From Pseudoclavibacter sp. CFCC 11306 (lineage in GTDB: Bacteria > Actinomycetota > Actinomycetes > Actinomycetales > Microbacteriaceae): 64,000 nucleotides of DNA. Under the pieces are notes generated by a model. It made no database searches and was not told where the DNA came from. It was given only the letters and a program-made list of their open reading frames with translations. Made by a program: the position numbers and the translations under genes. Where the stretch lies: positions 496,001 through 560,000 of the forward strand of contig NZ_WBKF01000001.1 of NCBI RefSeq assembly GCF_008831235.1. Direction: 5' to 3'. Positions 46,938 through 55,702 of this stretch are shown in pieces; the stretch's first letter is position 1; each line of letters starts with the position of its first letter.

Positions 46938-48257
46938 TCAGTGCGCGGCTTCGTCCACCCGATCCGTGCTCGCCGGCGAAACCGGCGTCGTGCTGCGCCC
47001 GCCGCGCAGCCGGGTCACTCCACGCATGACGTGGTAGACGGCGATGGCGGCGAAGGTTCCCAATGCGATGCCGCCGAACACCAGGTCGCCGGCCTGCCAG
47101 GTGAAGTCGGCGATCGCGATGATCAGCGCGACCCCGGCTGTGGTCAGGTTGATCGACTTCGAGAAGTCGACTTTGTTCTCGACCCAGATGCGCACGCCGA
47201 GCACACCGATCATGCCGTAGAGCACCACACCGGCGCCTCCGAGCACACCGGCGGGCACCGTGGCGATCGCCGCTCCGAACTTGGGAAAGAGACTCAGCAG
47301 CACAGCGACGATGCCGGCGACCCAGTAGGCCGCGGTCGAGAACACCTTGGTCGAGGCCATCACACCGATGTTCTCTGCGTAGGTGGTCGTGCCCGAGCCG
47401 CCGCCCGAACCCGCGAGCACCGTGGCAAGACCGTCGCTGATCAGCGCACGACCGATGTTGTCGTCGAGATTTCGGCCGACCATCATGCCGACCGACCGCA
47501 CATGTCCGATGTTCTCAGCGATCAGCACGAAGACGACGGGCACGAAGAGGCCCACGGTCGAGATGTGGAAGGTGGGCGTCTGGAAGTGCGGCAGCCCGAA
47601 CCATGCCGCGTCGGCGATGGCCGAGAAGTCGACCTCACCGCGGACGACCGCAGTGACGTAGCCGATCACCACGCCGAACAGAATCGACAGACGACCGAGG
47701 AACCCACGGAAGAGCACGCCCCACAGGATGATCGCTCCCAGCGTCACCAGCGCGGTGATTGGGGCGACCTCGAAGTTCGCCTTGGCACTGGGCGCGAGGT
47801 TCAGGCCGATCAGAGCGACGATCGCACCGGTGACGACAGGCGGCATCAGCCATTCGATCCATCGAACGCCCGCCCGCTGCACGACCAGGCCGATGACGAA
47901 CAGCGTGGCACCGGCGATCACGACGCCGCCGAGCGCGCCCGCGTACCCGTGCTCGCTCTGCGCCGCGGCGATCGGGGCGATGAAGGCGAAGCTCGATCCG
48001 AGGTAGCTGGGCACCCGGTTTCGGGTCAGCAGCAGGAAGATGATGGTGCCGAGGCCGGAGAACAGCAGGGTCGTCGCCGGTGGGAATCCGGTGAGCAGCG
48101 GCACCAGGAAGGTGGAGCCGAACATGGCGACCACATGCTGGGTGCCGATGCCGATCGTGCGCGGCCAGGTCAGTCGCTCGTCGGGAGCCACCGCCTCGCC
48201 CGGTCCGATGTGCACGCCGTCTCCGTGCAGCCGCCAGTCGAAAGCTCCTCGAGCCAT
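46938..48257 (-). CDS. uraA: Uracil-xanthine permease (NCS2 family)
   Basis: A 439-residue nucleobase:proton symporter with 12-14 membrane segments. The UraA core motifs are QHVVAMFGSTFLVPLLTGF (near 40-58), the conserved Glu in FVLIAENIGHVRSV (near 241-254), and the serine/threonine-rich GSGGGSGTTTYAENIGVMA (near 285-303) that lines the substrate site. Its position directly upstream of upp on the same strand supports uracil as substrate. AGGAGA lies 4-5 nt before the ATG. The C-terminal 25 residues are hydrophilic. Confidence 0.93.
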   Translation of the reverse strand: MARGAFDWRLHGDGVHIGPGEAVAPDERLTWPRTIGIGTQHVVAMFGSTFLVPLLTGFPPATTLLFSGLGTIIFLLLTRNRVPSYLGSSFAFIAPIAAAQSEHGYAGALGGVVIAGATLFVIGLVVQRAGVRWIEWLMPPVVTGAIVALIGLNLAPSAKANFEVAPITALVTLGAIILWGVLFRGFLGRLSILFGVVIGYVTAVVRGEVDFSAIADAAWFGLPHFQTPTFHISTVGLFVPVVFVLIAENIGHVRSVGMMVGRNLDDNIGRALISDGLATVLAGSGGGSGTTTYAENIGVMASTKVFSTAAYWVAGIVAVLLSLFPKFGAAIATVPAGVLGGAGVVLYGMIGVLGVRIWVENKVDFSKSINLTTAGVALIIAIADFTWQAGDLVFGGIALGTFAAIAVYHVMRGVTRLRGGRSTTPVSPASTDRVDEAAH

Positions 48258-48362
48258 GTCGTCTCCTCAGTCTGGTGAAGTGGCGAACAGTCGTGGAGGC
48301 CTGCCACGCCGAGGGAAGATCTTACGCCGACCCGCATTGCACGCAGGTTACATGCGATCGTC

Positions 48363-49439
48363 TCAGCGCTGCTCCTGAGCGGGCACGATCACGCGTTTGA
48401 CGATGATGAGGATCGAAGCGGCCACGGGAAAGGCGACGAGAGCCCCCATCAGTCCAGCGAGCGTCGCACCCACCATCGCACCGATCAGCACGAGCGATCC
48501 GGGAATGTTGACGCTCTTGCCGACGATGCGCGGAGTCAGGACATATGCCTCGACCTGCATGTAGATGATCAGGCAGAGGGCGACGAACAACGCGGTGAGC
48601 GGTGAGCCGAGCAGGGCGACCGCAGTGATCAGCACGGTGCTGATCACACTGCCGATGAGCGGGATCATCGTGATGAACAGCGCGAGCATGGCGAGCACGA
48701 GCGAGAACGGAACACCGAAGACGGTCATCACGATCAGACTGAAGACCGCGTTGCAGAAGGCCAGCACGACCATGCCGCCGAGGTAGCTGCCGACCGAGCC
48801 GGTGATCTCTTCGGTGATGTCCATGACGTTCGCACGCTTCGTCTTCGGCACCAGCAGTGAGAACGCCTGCTTCATGCGATCGAGGGAGACCACGAAGTAG
48901 AGGGTCAGAATCAGCACGAAGATCGTGCCGGTCATGGCGTCGACCACGCCGCGGCCGATCTCGAAGGCTCCACCGCCGACGCCCCACCAGAAGTCGGGGT
49001 TCGTCACCTGTGTCTCGATCGTCTGCAGCGTCGTGGTCGCCGCTCCGTTGAACTGCTCGTCCACGTGCAGGAACCAGGGCCGCTGGCTGACTTCGTCGAA
49101 GCTCTTCGGCGCCGTGTCGACGAACTGGCCGACCTGCTGCACGATGCCGGGCACGATCATCCAGACGACCACGCCGAAGATCAGCAGGCCCACGCCGAGC
49201 ACCGTGCCGAGCGCCAGCGGGCGCTTCATCCCCCTGCTCTCGAGCCAGCGGATCACCGGCTCCAGTCCGAGCGTGATGAAGAGGGCGAAGAACACCAGGG
49301 TCAGCGGCTTGATGATCGCGACGACGACAGCGGCCAGAAGCACTGCCAGCAGCACGCCGACCGTCGTCGAGAAGCCGGACATCACGCCGGGGCCGCGGGG
49401 CAGCCATTTTGCGCGTGTCGCTGGTTCCGGGGTCGACAT
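48363..49439 (-). CDS. AI-2E family transporter (UPF0118)
   Basis: A 358-residue membrane protein of the AI-2E/YdiK/TqsA family with about eight helices: two near 25-85, a long extracytoplasmic loop (115-165), then helices from about 170. The motifs GGMVVLAFCNAVFSLIVM and FITMIPLIGSVIS (near 250) are typical. Members export autoinducer-2 or act as Na+/H+ antiporters; the actual substrate is unknown here. The ATG at 49439 has AGGAGG 6 nt upstream and is preferred to a start 11 codons earlier. TACGAT (minus strand, 49471-49476) is a likely -10 box. Confidence 0.88.
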   Translation of the reverse strand: MSTPEPATRAKWLPRGPGVMSGFSTTVGVLLAVLLAAVVVAIIKPLTLVFFALFITLGLEPVIRWLESRGMKRPLALGTVLGVGLLIFGVVVWMIVPGIVQQVGQFVDTAPKSFDEVSQRPWFLHVDEQFNGAATTTLQTIETQVTNPDFWWGVGGGAFEIGRGVVDAMTGTIFVLILTLYFVVSLDRMKQAFSLLVPKTKRANVMDITEEITGSVGSYLGGMVVLAFCNAVFSLIVMTVFGVPFSLVLAMLALFITMIPLIGSVISTVLITAVALLGSPLTALFVALCLIIYMQVEAYVLTPRIVGKSVNIPGSLVLIGAMVGATLAGLMGALVAFPVAASILIIVKRVIVPAQEQR

Positions 49440-49516
49440 ATGATCCTCCTGAGTGCAGACGTCAGCTCTCATCGTAAGACCTCTCGGGATCCGGGGCTCA
49501 GGGATGACTTCGACAC

Positions 49517-51076
49517 TCAGCGCGAAAGCATGCTTCCGGTTCGCTCGAAGCGGCCGTACCAGCCGAAGGCTTCGGCGAAGAGGTGTGGCACATGCCCGCC
49601 CCGCCGGCTCGCTCGCTCAAGGTAGTCGTGCAGCAGCGGCTGGTAGTCGGGATGAGCGATGTTGTCGATGACCACCCGAGCGCGCCGAACCGGGCTCAGC
49701 CCGCGCAGGTCGGCCAGCCCGCGCTCGGTGATCAGCACCTGCGTGTCGTGCTCGGTGTGATCGACATGCGAGACGAATGGCACGATCTTCGAGATCGATC
49801 CGCCTTTCGCCGTCGACGGGCTGATGAACATCGACAGGTAGCCGTTGCGCCCGTAGTCTCCCGATCCGCCAAGGCCGTTGACCACATTGACGCCGTTGAC
49901 GTGGGTCGAGTTGACGTTGCCGTAGATGTCGGCCTCGACCATGCTGTTCATGGCGATGACGCCGAGCCGTCTGATCAGCTCGGGATTGTTCGAGATCTCC
50001 TGCGGCCGCAGCACGATGCGATCGCGGTAGAACGAGATGTTGCGCTTGACATGGTCGAACATCGCAGGGCTGAGCGCCAGCGCCGTCGCCGAGGCGAACG
50101 AGACCACACCAGAGTCGATGAGTTCGATCATGCCGTCCTGGATCAGCTCGCTGTAGCACTGCAGACCCCGGTAGCTCGAGTTCGCGAGCTCTGCGAGCAC
50201 GGCGTTGGCGACATTGCCCACGCCGGACTGCAGCGGCAGCAGGCTGCCCGCCGGCACACGTCCCGCTCTCACCTCATGGTCGAGGAACTCGAGGATGTGC
50301 CCGGCCATCGCTCGACTGGCCTCGTCAGGCGCGGTGAAGCTCGGGCTGTCATCCGGCAGATCGGTCTCGACCACGGCGACGACCTTCTGCGGGTCGACGG
50401 TGAGGTGCGGCCGGCCGATGTGCTGGTCGACGTGCTCGAGCGGAATCGGAGTGCCGTGCAGCGGCAGCCCGGTGTTCTGGTAGATGTCGTGGGCGCCGTC
50501 GAGTTCGATGGGCTGCCACCGGTTGACCTCGATGATCACTTCGTCCGCCTCGTCGAGCCAGGCCTGGTTGTTGCCGATCGAGCTGCCGGGCACCAGCTCG
50601 CCGTCTTCGGTGATCGCGGCGACTTCGACGACGGCCGTGTGCACGCGACCGAAGTAGCCTTCGCGCACCTGCTGCGCGAGCCGGGAAAGGTGCACTTCGA
50701 CATAGTCGACGTCGAGGGCGTTGATCTGGCGACGCAGCTTCGGGTCGGCGTTGTAGGGCACGCGACTGGCGACGACACCGGATTCGGCGAGTCGTCCGTC
50801 GAGATCGGCGGCGGTGGATGCTCCGCTCAGCAGGGTCAGTGCGTATGGCTGTCTGCCGTCGGGGCTGGTGCGAAGGGCCGCGTCGGCCAGGTCGGCGAGG
50901 GCTGAGAGCACCGCTTTGGGATGCCCCGCTCCCCCGAACCCGCTGACCGCCAGCGTCGCGTCGGTTCGGATCAGTTCTGCCGCCTGTCGCGGTGTGCGCA
51001 CGAGCTGTCGAAAGCGTCGGTCAGCGATCCGCGTCGTTGCGGAGGTCGGAGCCGGGAAGATGTCGAGGTTCGTCAT
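49517..51076 (-). CDS. Acetyl-CoA hydrolase/CoA-transferase (succinyl-CoA:acetate or butyryl-CoA type)
   Basis: A 519-residue protein of the acetyl-CoA hydrolase/transferase family (Cat1/Ach1/AarC-like), which exchanges CoA between acetyl-, succinyl- or other short-chain acyl groups. The likely catalytic Glu is in CYSELIQDGMIEL (near 305-317), and the glycine-rich NGLGGSGDYGRNG (near 401) is the CoA-binding loop. The start at 51076 lies 7 nt after TAGAGT, giving a leaderless mRNA; a start 10 codons upstream is less likely. It is divergent from the TetR regulator and fad genes, so it may handle the acetate or acyl-CoA they produce. Substrate specificity is not readable. Confidence 0.88.
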   Translation of the reverse strand: MTNLDIFPAPTSATTRIADRRFRQLVRTPRQAAELIRTDATLAVSGFGGAGHPKAVLSALADLADAALRTSPDGRQPYALTLLSGASTAADLDGRLAESGVVASRVPYNADPKLRRQINALDVDYVEVHLSRLAQQVREGYFGRVHTAVVEVAAITEDGELVPGSSIGNNQAWLDEADEVIIEVNRWQPIELDGAHDIYQNTGLPLHGTPIPLEHVDQHIGRPHLTVDPQKVVAVVETDLPDDSPSFTAPDEASRAMAGHILEFLDHEVRAGRVPAGSLLPLQSGVGNVANAVLAELANSSYRGLQCYSELIQDGMIELIDSGVVSFASATALALSPAMFDHVKRNISFYRDRIVLRPQEISNNPELIRRLGVIAMNSMVEADIYGNVNSTHVNGVNVVNGLGGSGDYGRNGYLSMFISPSTAKGGSISKIVPFVSHVDHTEHDTQVLITERGLADLRGLSPVRRARVVIDNIAHPDYQPLLHDYLERASRRGGHVPHLFAEAFGWYGRFERTGSMLSR

Positions 51077-51083
51077 GCTCGGC

Positions 51084-51089
51084 ACTCTA
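51084..51089 (-). promoter_or_regulatory. -10 box of the CoA-transferase gene (leaderless)
   Basis: TAGAGT on the minus strand ends 7 nt before the ATG at 51076. Confidence 0.5.
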
Positions 51090-51180
51090 GGCACAATCGG
51101 AGACACCCGAAAATGCTATACGACACTGAGTCTCATAGATGATGGGATGCGGTAGCATCTCCTGGGTGGCCTCTGCGTGG

Positions 51181-51186
51181 TAGCGT
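51181..51186 (+). promoter_or_regulatory. -10 box of the TetR gene (leaderless)
   Basis: TAGCGT ends 6 nt before the ATG at 51193. Confidence 0.5.
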
Positions 51187-51192
51187 GACCGA

Positions 51193-51966
51193 ATGAGCAC
51201 AGCATCGCTGAGTCGAGTCGAAGTGGCCGATATCGCCCTCGCCCTGTTCACCGCCCGCGGCTATGACGAGGTGAGCGCCGCAGACATCGCCACTGCGGCA
51301 CATGTCTCACGCAGCACGTTCTTTCGCCAGTTCGGCACCAAAGACGACGTGATCTTCGCCGACCACGATGACATTCTCGAGCAGGTCGACGCGTTCTTCG
51401 CCGCACGCCTGCGCGGTCAGGTGGTCACCGTCGACGCTCGCACAGACGTGATCGATGCCGCCCTGCTGGTGCTCGACCGCTTTCTCGCCCGCCTCCCCAG
51501 CATCCGCTCGCGCGATCGCATCGTACGTGCGACGCCCAAGCTGCGCGACCGCGAGATCGTCACGATCACGCGTTACCAGAAGGTCTTCGACCGGTATCTG
51601 CGCGAGCAGCTGCCAGCACTGCGACACATCGAGGCGCTGCAGTTCGCCGACATCGTCGCGACCACGCACAACGCGGTGCTGCGGCAGGCGATCCGCGAGC
51701 AGATCTCACCAGACCAGGCCCACCGGGATCTGGCCGCCGAGCTCGCGCGCCTGCTGACGATCTTCGCTCCGAGGGCGGCAGACCATCAAGACGCCGCGCA
51801 GCCGAAGCTCCCGCTGACCGCCGCAGACGCACGTGACCACGACCAGCAGCCGACCGCAGCCGACGCCGGCTCGGTCGTCGTGGTCTTCGACGTCGACGCG
51901 CCGATGTCCACCGTCGGCCGTGTGGTGCAGCAGGCACTGCGGCAGCATCGCCAGAATCGTATCTGA
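51193..51966 (+). CDS. TetR-family transcriptional regulator
   Basis: A 257-residue regulator with an N-terminal TetR helix-turn-helix (SAADIATAAHVSRSTFFRQFG, about 28-48) and an all-alpha effector domain. It is longer than usual by about 50 residues; the tail (190-257) is Asp/Ala/Gln-rich. It precedes the fadB-acyl-CoA dehydrogenase-thiolase genes on the same strand and is divergent from the CoA-transferase, so it is the probable repressor of this catabolic cluster, sensing an acyl-CoA. GTCTCA elements recur upstream of it (51130) and before fadB (51973, 51995) and may be half-sites. Confidence 0.88.
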   Translation: MSTASLSRVEVADIALALFTARGYDEVSAADIATAAHVSRSTFFRQFGTKDDVIFADHDDILEQVDAFFAARLRGQVVTVDARTDVIDAALLVLDRFLARLPSIRSRDRIVRATPKLRDREIVTITRYQKVFDRYLREQLPALRHIEALQFADIVATTHNAVLRQAIREQISPDQAHRDLAAELARLLTIFAPRAADHQDAAQPKLPLTAADARDHDQQPTAADAGSVVVVFDVDAPMSTVGRVVQQALRQHRQNRI

Positions 51967-51972
51967 AACCCC

Positions 51973-52000
51973 GTCTCACTTGCAGCACGACTCCGTCTCA
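51973..52000. promoter_or_regulatory. Paired GTCTCA elements upstream of fadB
   Basis: CCGTCTCAC and CCGTCTCAT lie 22 bp apart (51973-51978 and 51995-52000), about two helical turns. A third GTCTCAT at 51130 is part of TGAGTCTCA upstream of the TetR gene. Candidate regulator half-sites only. Confidence 0.3.
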
Positions 52001-52048
52001 TGCCATGCTCGGATGCAGTCGATGACGCACGAGAGGAATCAGACCCCC

Positions 52049-54331
52049 ATGTCAGCATCCAGCCCAGCATCCGCGACCACCGAGACGGCACCGGTCGACT
52101 TCGTCTTCGAGGTGCAGACCGTGAGCGATCCGCGCGATGCCCGCCTCGATGCCGCAGACGACAGCCGCCCGTTTCGCGTCGGCGTCATCACGATGCGGCC
52201 GGCCGCGAAACTGCTGGTCTGGTCGGCTGCAGCGATCACGGCGTTCGAGCGATACCTGCGCACGCTCCCGGATCAGGTGCGTGACGCCGACGTCGATGCG
52301 CTGGTCTTCACCGCTGCGGGGAGCGTGTTCGGCGCCGGTGCCGATCTCAGCGAGTTCCAGCGCGTCGCGACCCCGGCCGAGGCGACTGAGTCGGCCGCGC
52401 GCGCCTACCGAGCGTTCGCCGGTCTGCTCGCCCTCCCGGTGCCGACGTTCAGCCTGCTCAACGGCGCGGCCCTCGGCGGCGGTCTCGAAGTCGCGCTGCA
52501 CACCGACTTTCGCATCGCTGCCGCCGGGGTCGCCGCCATCGGTCTGCCCGAGCTCAGCCTGGGCCTCGTGCCCGGGTGGGGCGGTCTGACCTGGCTCACC
52601 GCCTTGGTCGGCCCCGACGTCGCTGCCCGCATCGCCGTCGTCGACTCGCTGACCGGGCGAAATCTCACGGCCGAGCGTGCACGAGACCTCGGCGTCGTCG
52701 ACGCCGTCGTGTCGGCCGACCGGCTGCTGGACGCATCGCTCGAGTGGGCGGCGGAGGTGCTCGCCGGCAGCGTGGTGGTCTCTCGTCGACCAGCCGCGGG
52801 CTCAAGAGACTGGGATGCCGACGATGTGCGCGCACGTGTGCGGCGACGGATTCCGACCGATCTGCCCGCCGTGGACGCCGCCGTCGAGCTGATCGGCCGT
52901 GCCACCGAACCGCTGCCGGGCTGCACCGCCGCGGCGGGCGTGCCCACGGCGTCCGCCGGTCTCGCGACGGCACGAGAGCGCATCGCGACCTACGCTCGCA
53001 ACGACGCCCCGGGCGAGCCGCTCGCCGGTGCCACCGTCGAGGCCTTCGGGCGCCTGCTGCTGACGGACGAGGCGCGGGCGAGCATCTATGCCTTCTTCAC
53101 GCTGCAGCGGGTTCGGCGCGCGGCGCGCCCCGGCGGTGCTCAGCTCGACATCGGACATGTCGGCGTGGTCGGCGGCGGGCTCATGGCCACGCAGCTCGCC
53201 GTGGTGTTCGCCACACGTCTCGGTGTGCCCGTCGTCGTCGTCGAAGTCGATCAGGATCGCGCCGATCTGGCGTCGTCGCGCATCGACATGCTGCTGGAGC
53301 AGGCCCGTGATCGAGGCGGCCTCGACGAGACGGCCCACGCCCGAGTGCGGGCATTGGTCACGACGGTGGCCGATCGAGACAGGCTCGCCGACAGCGACGT
53401 CGTGATCGAGGCGGTCTTCGAGGATCTCTCGGTCAAGCAGCAGGTGTGGCGCGACGTGGAGGCACTGGTCTCATCGCAGACCCTGCTGCTGACGAACACG
53501 TCGTCGCTGCTGATCAGCGAGCAGGCGAGCGTGCTGCAGCACCCGGAGCGCCTGATCGGCTTTCACTTCTTCAACCCGGTCGCCGTGCTGCCGCTGGTCG
53601 AGCTGATCCTGCCGAAGGAAACCGAGGCTCGTGACGAAGACGCCGCGCACCGTGTCGCAGACACCGCGCTGAGCCTCGCGGCCCGGCTGGGCAAGACGGC
53701 TGTTCGCGTCGCTGATCATCCGGGCTTTCTCGTCAACCGGCTGCTCTCACGGCTGATCGGCGATGCACTGCACCTCATCGATTCGGGGTGGGACGTCGCG
53801 ACGGTCGACGGTGCACTGGTCGGCGACGGCCTGCCGATGACCCCGCTGACGCTGCTCGACTACATCGGGCACGGCGTGCAGCTGCACATCTTCGAGACGC
53901 TGCACGACGCCTGGCCGGCCAGGTTCCCGGTCAGCGCAAGTCTGCAGCAGATGGTCGAGATCGGCGGGCCCAGCCGCCTGCGCTATCTGACCGCTGCCGG
54001 AGAGCTCACGCCCGAGGCCGCCCAGGCCATCACGACGGCACGAGCCCGTAGCGCGCAGGCCGCCGACGCACCTCGAGCCGCAGGGCCCGGCGATGCGGCC
54101 GAGGCCCGAGGTCTGCTGCTCGACGGTCTGGCTCAGGAGGTCAACCTCGTGCTTGCCGACGGAACGGCTGAGAGCCCCCAGGACGTCGATGCGGCTCTCA
54201 TGCTCGGGGCGAACTATCCCCGACACACCGGCGGCATCATCCCGCTGCTCGACCGCTCCGGTGCGAGCCGTCGCGTGACCGGCGCAGACCTGCTGCCGCG
54301 CGGCACCGCGAACGTGCCCGAACGGCGCTGA
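52049..54331 (+). CDS. fadB: Fatty acid oxidation multifunctional protein (enoyl-CoA hydratase / 3-hydroxyacyl-CoA dehydrogenase)
   Basis: A 760-residue bifunctional beta-oxidation enzyme. The N-terminal crotonase domain (about 25-235) has the oxyanion motif VFGAGADLSEF (near 94), GAALGGGLEVALHTDFRIA (near 138) and PELSLGLVPGWGG with the second catalytic Glu. The dehydrogenase domain (about 370-730) begins GHVGVVGGGLMATQLA (NAD site), with HFFNPVAVLPLVEL (catalytic His, near 507) and DHPGFLVNRLLSRL. It hydrates enoyl-CoA and oxidises the 3-hydroxyacyl-CoA. Start 52049 is chosen (AGAGGA upstream); in-frame ATGs at 52016 and 52025 are alternatives. The acyl-CoA dehydrogenase and thiolase follow. 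Confidence 0.9.
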   Translation: MSASSPASATTETAPVDFVFEVQTVSDPRDARLDAADDSRPFRVGVITMRPAAKLLVWSAAAITAFERYLRTLPDQVRDADVDALVFTAAGSVFGAGADLSEFQRVATPAEATESAARAYRAFAGLLALPVPTFSLLNGAALGGGLEVALHTDFRIAAAGVAAIGLPELSLGLVPGWGGLTWLTALVGPDVAARIAVVDSLTGRNLTAERARDLGVVDAVVSADRLLDASLEWAAEVLAGSVVVSRRPAAGSRDWDADDVRARVRRRIPTDLPAVDAAVELIGRATEPLPGCTAAAGVPTASAGLATARERIATYARNDAPGEPLAGATVEAFGRLLLTDEARASIYAFFTLQRVRRAARPGGAQLDIGHVGVVGGGLMATQLAVVFATRLGVPVVVVEVDQDRADLASSRIDMLLEQARDRGGLDETAHARVRALVTTVADRDRLADSDVVIEAVFEDLSVKQQVWRDVEALVSSQTLLLTNTSSLLISEQASVLQHPERLIGFHFFNPVAVLPLVELILPKETEARDEDAAHRVADTALSLAARLGKTAVRVADHPGFLVNRLLSRLIGDALHLIDSGWDVATVDGALVGDGLPMTPLTLLDYIGHGVQLHIFETLHDAWPARFPVSASLQQMVEIGGPSRLRYLTAAGELTPEAAQAITTARARSAQAADAPRAAGPGDAAEARGLLLDGLAQEVNLVLADGTAESPQDVDAALMLGANYPRHTGGIIPLLDRSGASRRVTGADLLPRGTANVPERR

Positions 54332-54402
54332 ACCGCATCACCTCATCGAGTCCCGCTTCGACACGCGAACGACCCCGTGTCGAGCTCTGTGAAAGGATCA
54401 CC

Positions 54403-55641
54403 ATGACCACTGCCGACCCCGAGACCGAGACCGTTCGCACTCCCCTGCCGCCGCTGCCGGAGTACGACGTTCTGCAGGCGCTCGACACCGACTACTATGG
54501 CGTGTTCGCCGACATCCCCGCTGCCGACCGAGCATTTCTCGATCGTGCGCGACAGTTCACCGCCGAGGCGCTGCCGCTGATCGACGAGGCCTGGGACAAA
54601 GGCGAATACCGCCTCGAGTTCGCTCGACGACTGGGCGAGCTCGACCTGCTCACAGACGGCGTCGAAGGCCCGGGTCTCACCCCGATGTCACCGCTCGCGG
54701 CGGGTCTGGTTGCGGCTGAGGTGCACCGCTGCGACGGCTCGCTGGGCACGATCATCGCGGTGCAGGGCGCGCTGGCGCTGCGCACGATCGCCATGTTCGG
54801 CAGCGACGCGCAGAAAGCTGAGTGGCTGGTTCCACTCGCCCGCGGCGAGAAGCTCGGTGCGTTCGCACTCACCGAGCCGGATCACGGCAGTGACTCCGTG
54901 GCACTGACCACATCGGCTCGACGCTCCGGCGACGACTGGATCATCACGGGTCGCAAGAAGTGGATCGGCAACGGTTCAGTCGGCGACGTCACCGTGACCT
55001 GGGCGCGCGACGAAGCGGGCGACGTCCGCGCCTTCCTCGTGCCCCAAGACGCGCCCGGCTATCACAGTGAAACGATCCGCCGCAAGGGATCGCTGCGCGC
55101 CATCCATCAGGCCGAGATCACCTATGACAACGTGCGTGTGCCCGCCGATGCGGCACTGCCCGGCGCACGCTCGTTCAAAGACACCAATCGGGTGCTGGCG
55201 GCCACACGTCTGGGCATCGCCTGGTCGGCGCTGGGTCATGCCCAGGCGATCTTCGAGTCTGCGCTGCAGTACGCCCGACAGCGCGAGCAGTTCGGCCGCA
55301 CCCTCGGCGACTTCCAGATGGTGCAGGAGAGACTCGTCCAGATGCTCTCGGAGCTCACCACGATCCAGCTGCATCTGCGCACGCTCACCGATCGCGAGAC
55401 TGCCGGCACCATGCGCGCGCAGCAGGCATCGCTGGCCAAGTACGTGGCGACCCGCGGTGCCCGGCACATCGCCCAAATCGGTCGCGACATGCTCGGCGGC
55501 AACGGCATTCTGCTCGACTACGGCGTGATGCGGCACTTCACCGACATCGAGGCGCTGCACACCTACGAGGGCACAGAGAGCGTGCAGGCGCTGCTGGTCG
55601 GCCGCGATCTCACCAGACACAGCGCGTTCAGCGGCCGCTGA
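54403..55641 (+). CDS. Acyl-CoA dehydrogenase (glutaryl-CoA-dehydrogenase-like)
   Basis: A 412-residue flavoprotein catalysing the first oxidation of an acyl-CoA. FAD-binding motifs FALTEPDHGSDSVALTTSA (near 149-167) and WITGRKKWIGNG-type core are present. The catalytic Glu is in LHTYEGTESVQALLVGRDL (near 386), placed as in the GcdH/short-branched branch of the family. It has an N-terminal extension (PPLPEYDVLQALDTDYYGVF) typical of GcdH-like actinobacterial enzymes. AAAGGA lies 6 nt before the ATG. No electron-transfer flavoprotein genes are nearby. The chain length or branching of the substrate cannot be told. Confidence 0.9.
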   Translation: MTTADPETETVRTPLPPLPEYDVLQALDTDYYGVFADIPAADRAFLDRARQFTAEALPLIDEAWDKGEYRLEFARRLGELDLLTDGVEGPGLTPMSPLAAGLVAAEVHRCDGSLGTIIAVQGALALRTIAMFGSDAQKAEWLVPLARGEKLGAFALTEPDHGSDSVALTTSARRSGDDWIITGRKKWIGNGSVGDVTVTWARDEAGDVRAFLVPQDAPGYHSETIRRKGSLRAIHQAEITYDNVRVPADAALPGARSFKDTNRVLAATRLGIAWSALGHAQAIFESALQYARQREQFGRTLGDFQMVQERLVQMLSELTTIQLHLRTLTDRETAGTMRAQQASLAKYVATRGARHIAQIGRDMLGGNGILLDYGVMRHFTDIEALHTYEGTESVQALLVGRDLTRHSAFSGR

Positions 55642-55702
55642 ACCGATCGACGAGTCGGCGACAGACAGCCGAGCGATCAGATCTCACAGGAGCACTACGA
55701 CC

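Noticed and set aside
46941-48278. Long plus-strand open frame (445 codons) opposite uraA
   Set aside because: Antisense shadow of a conserved permease; low-complexity Asp/His/Arg composition.
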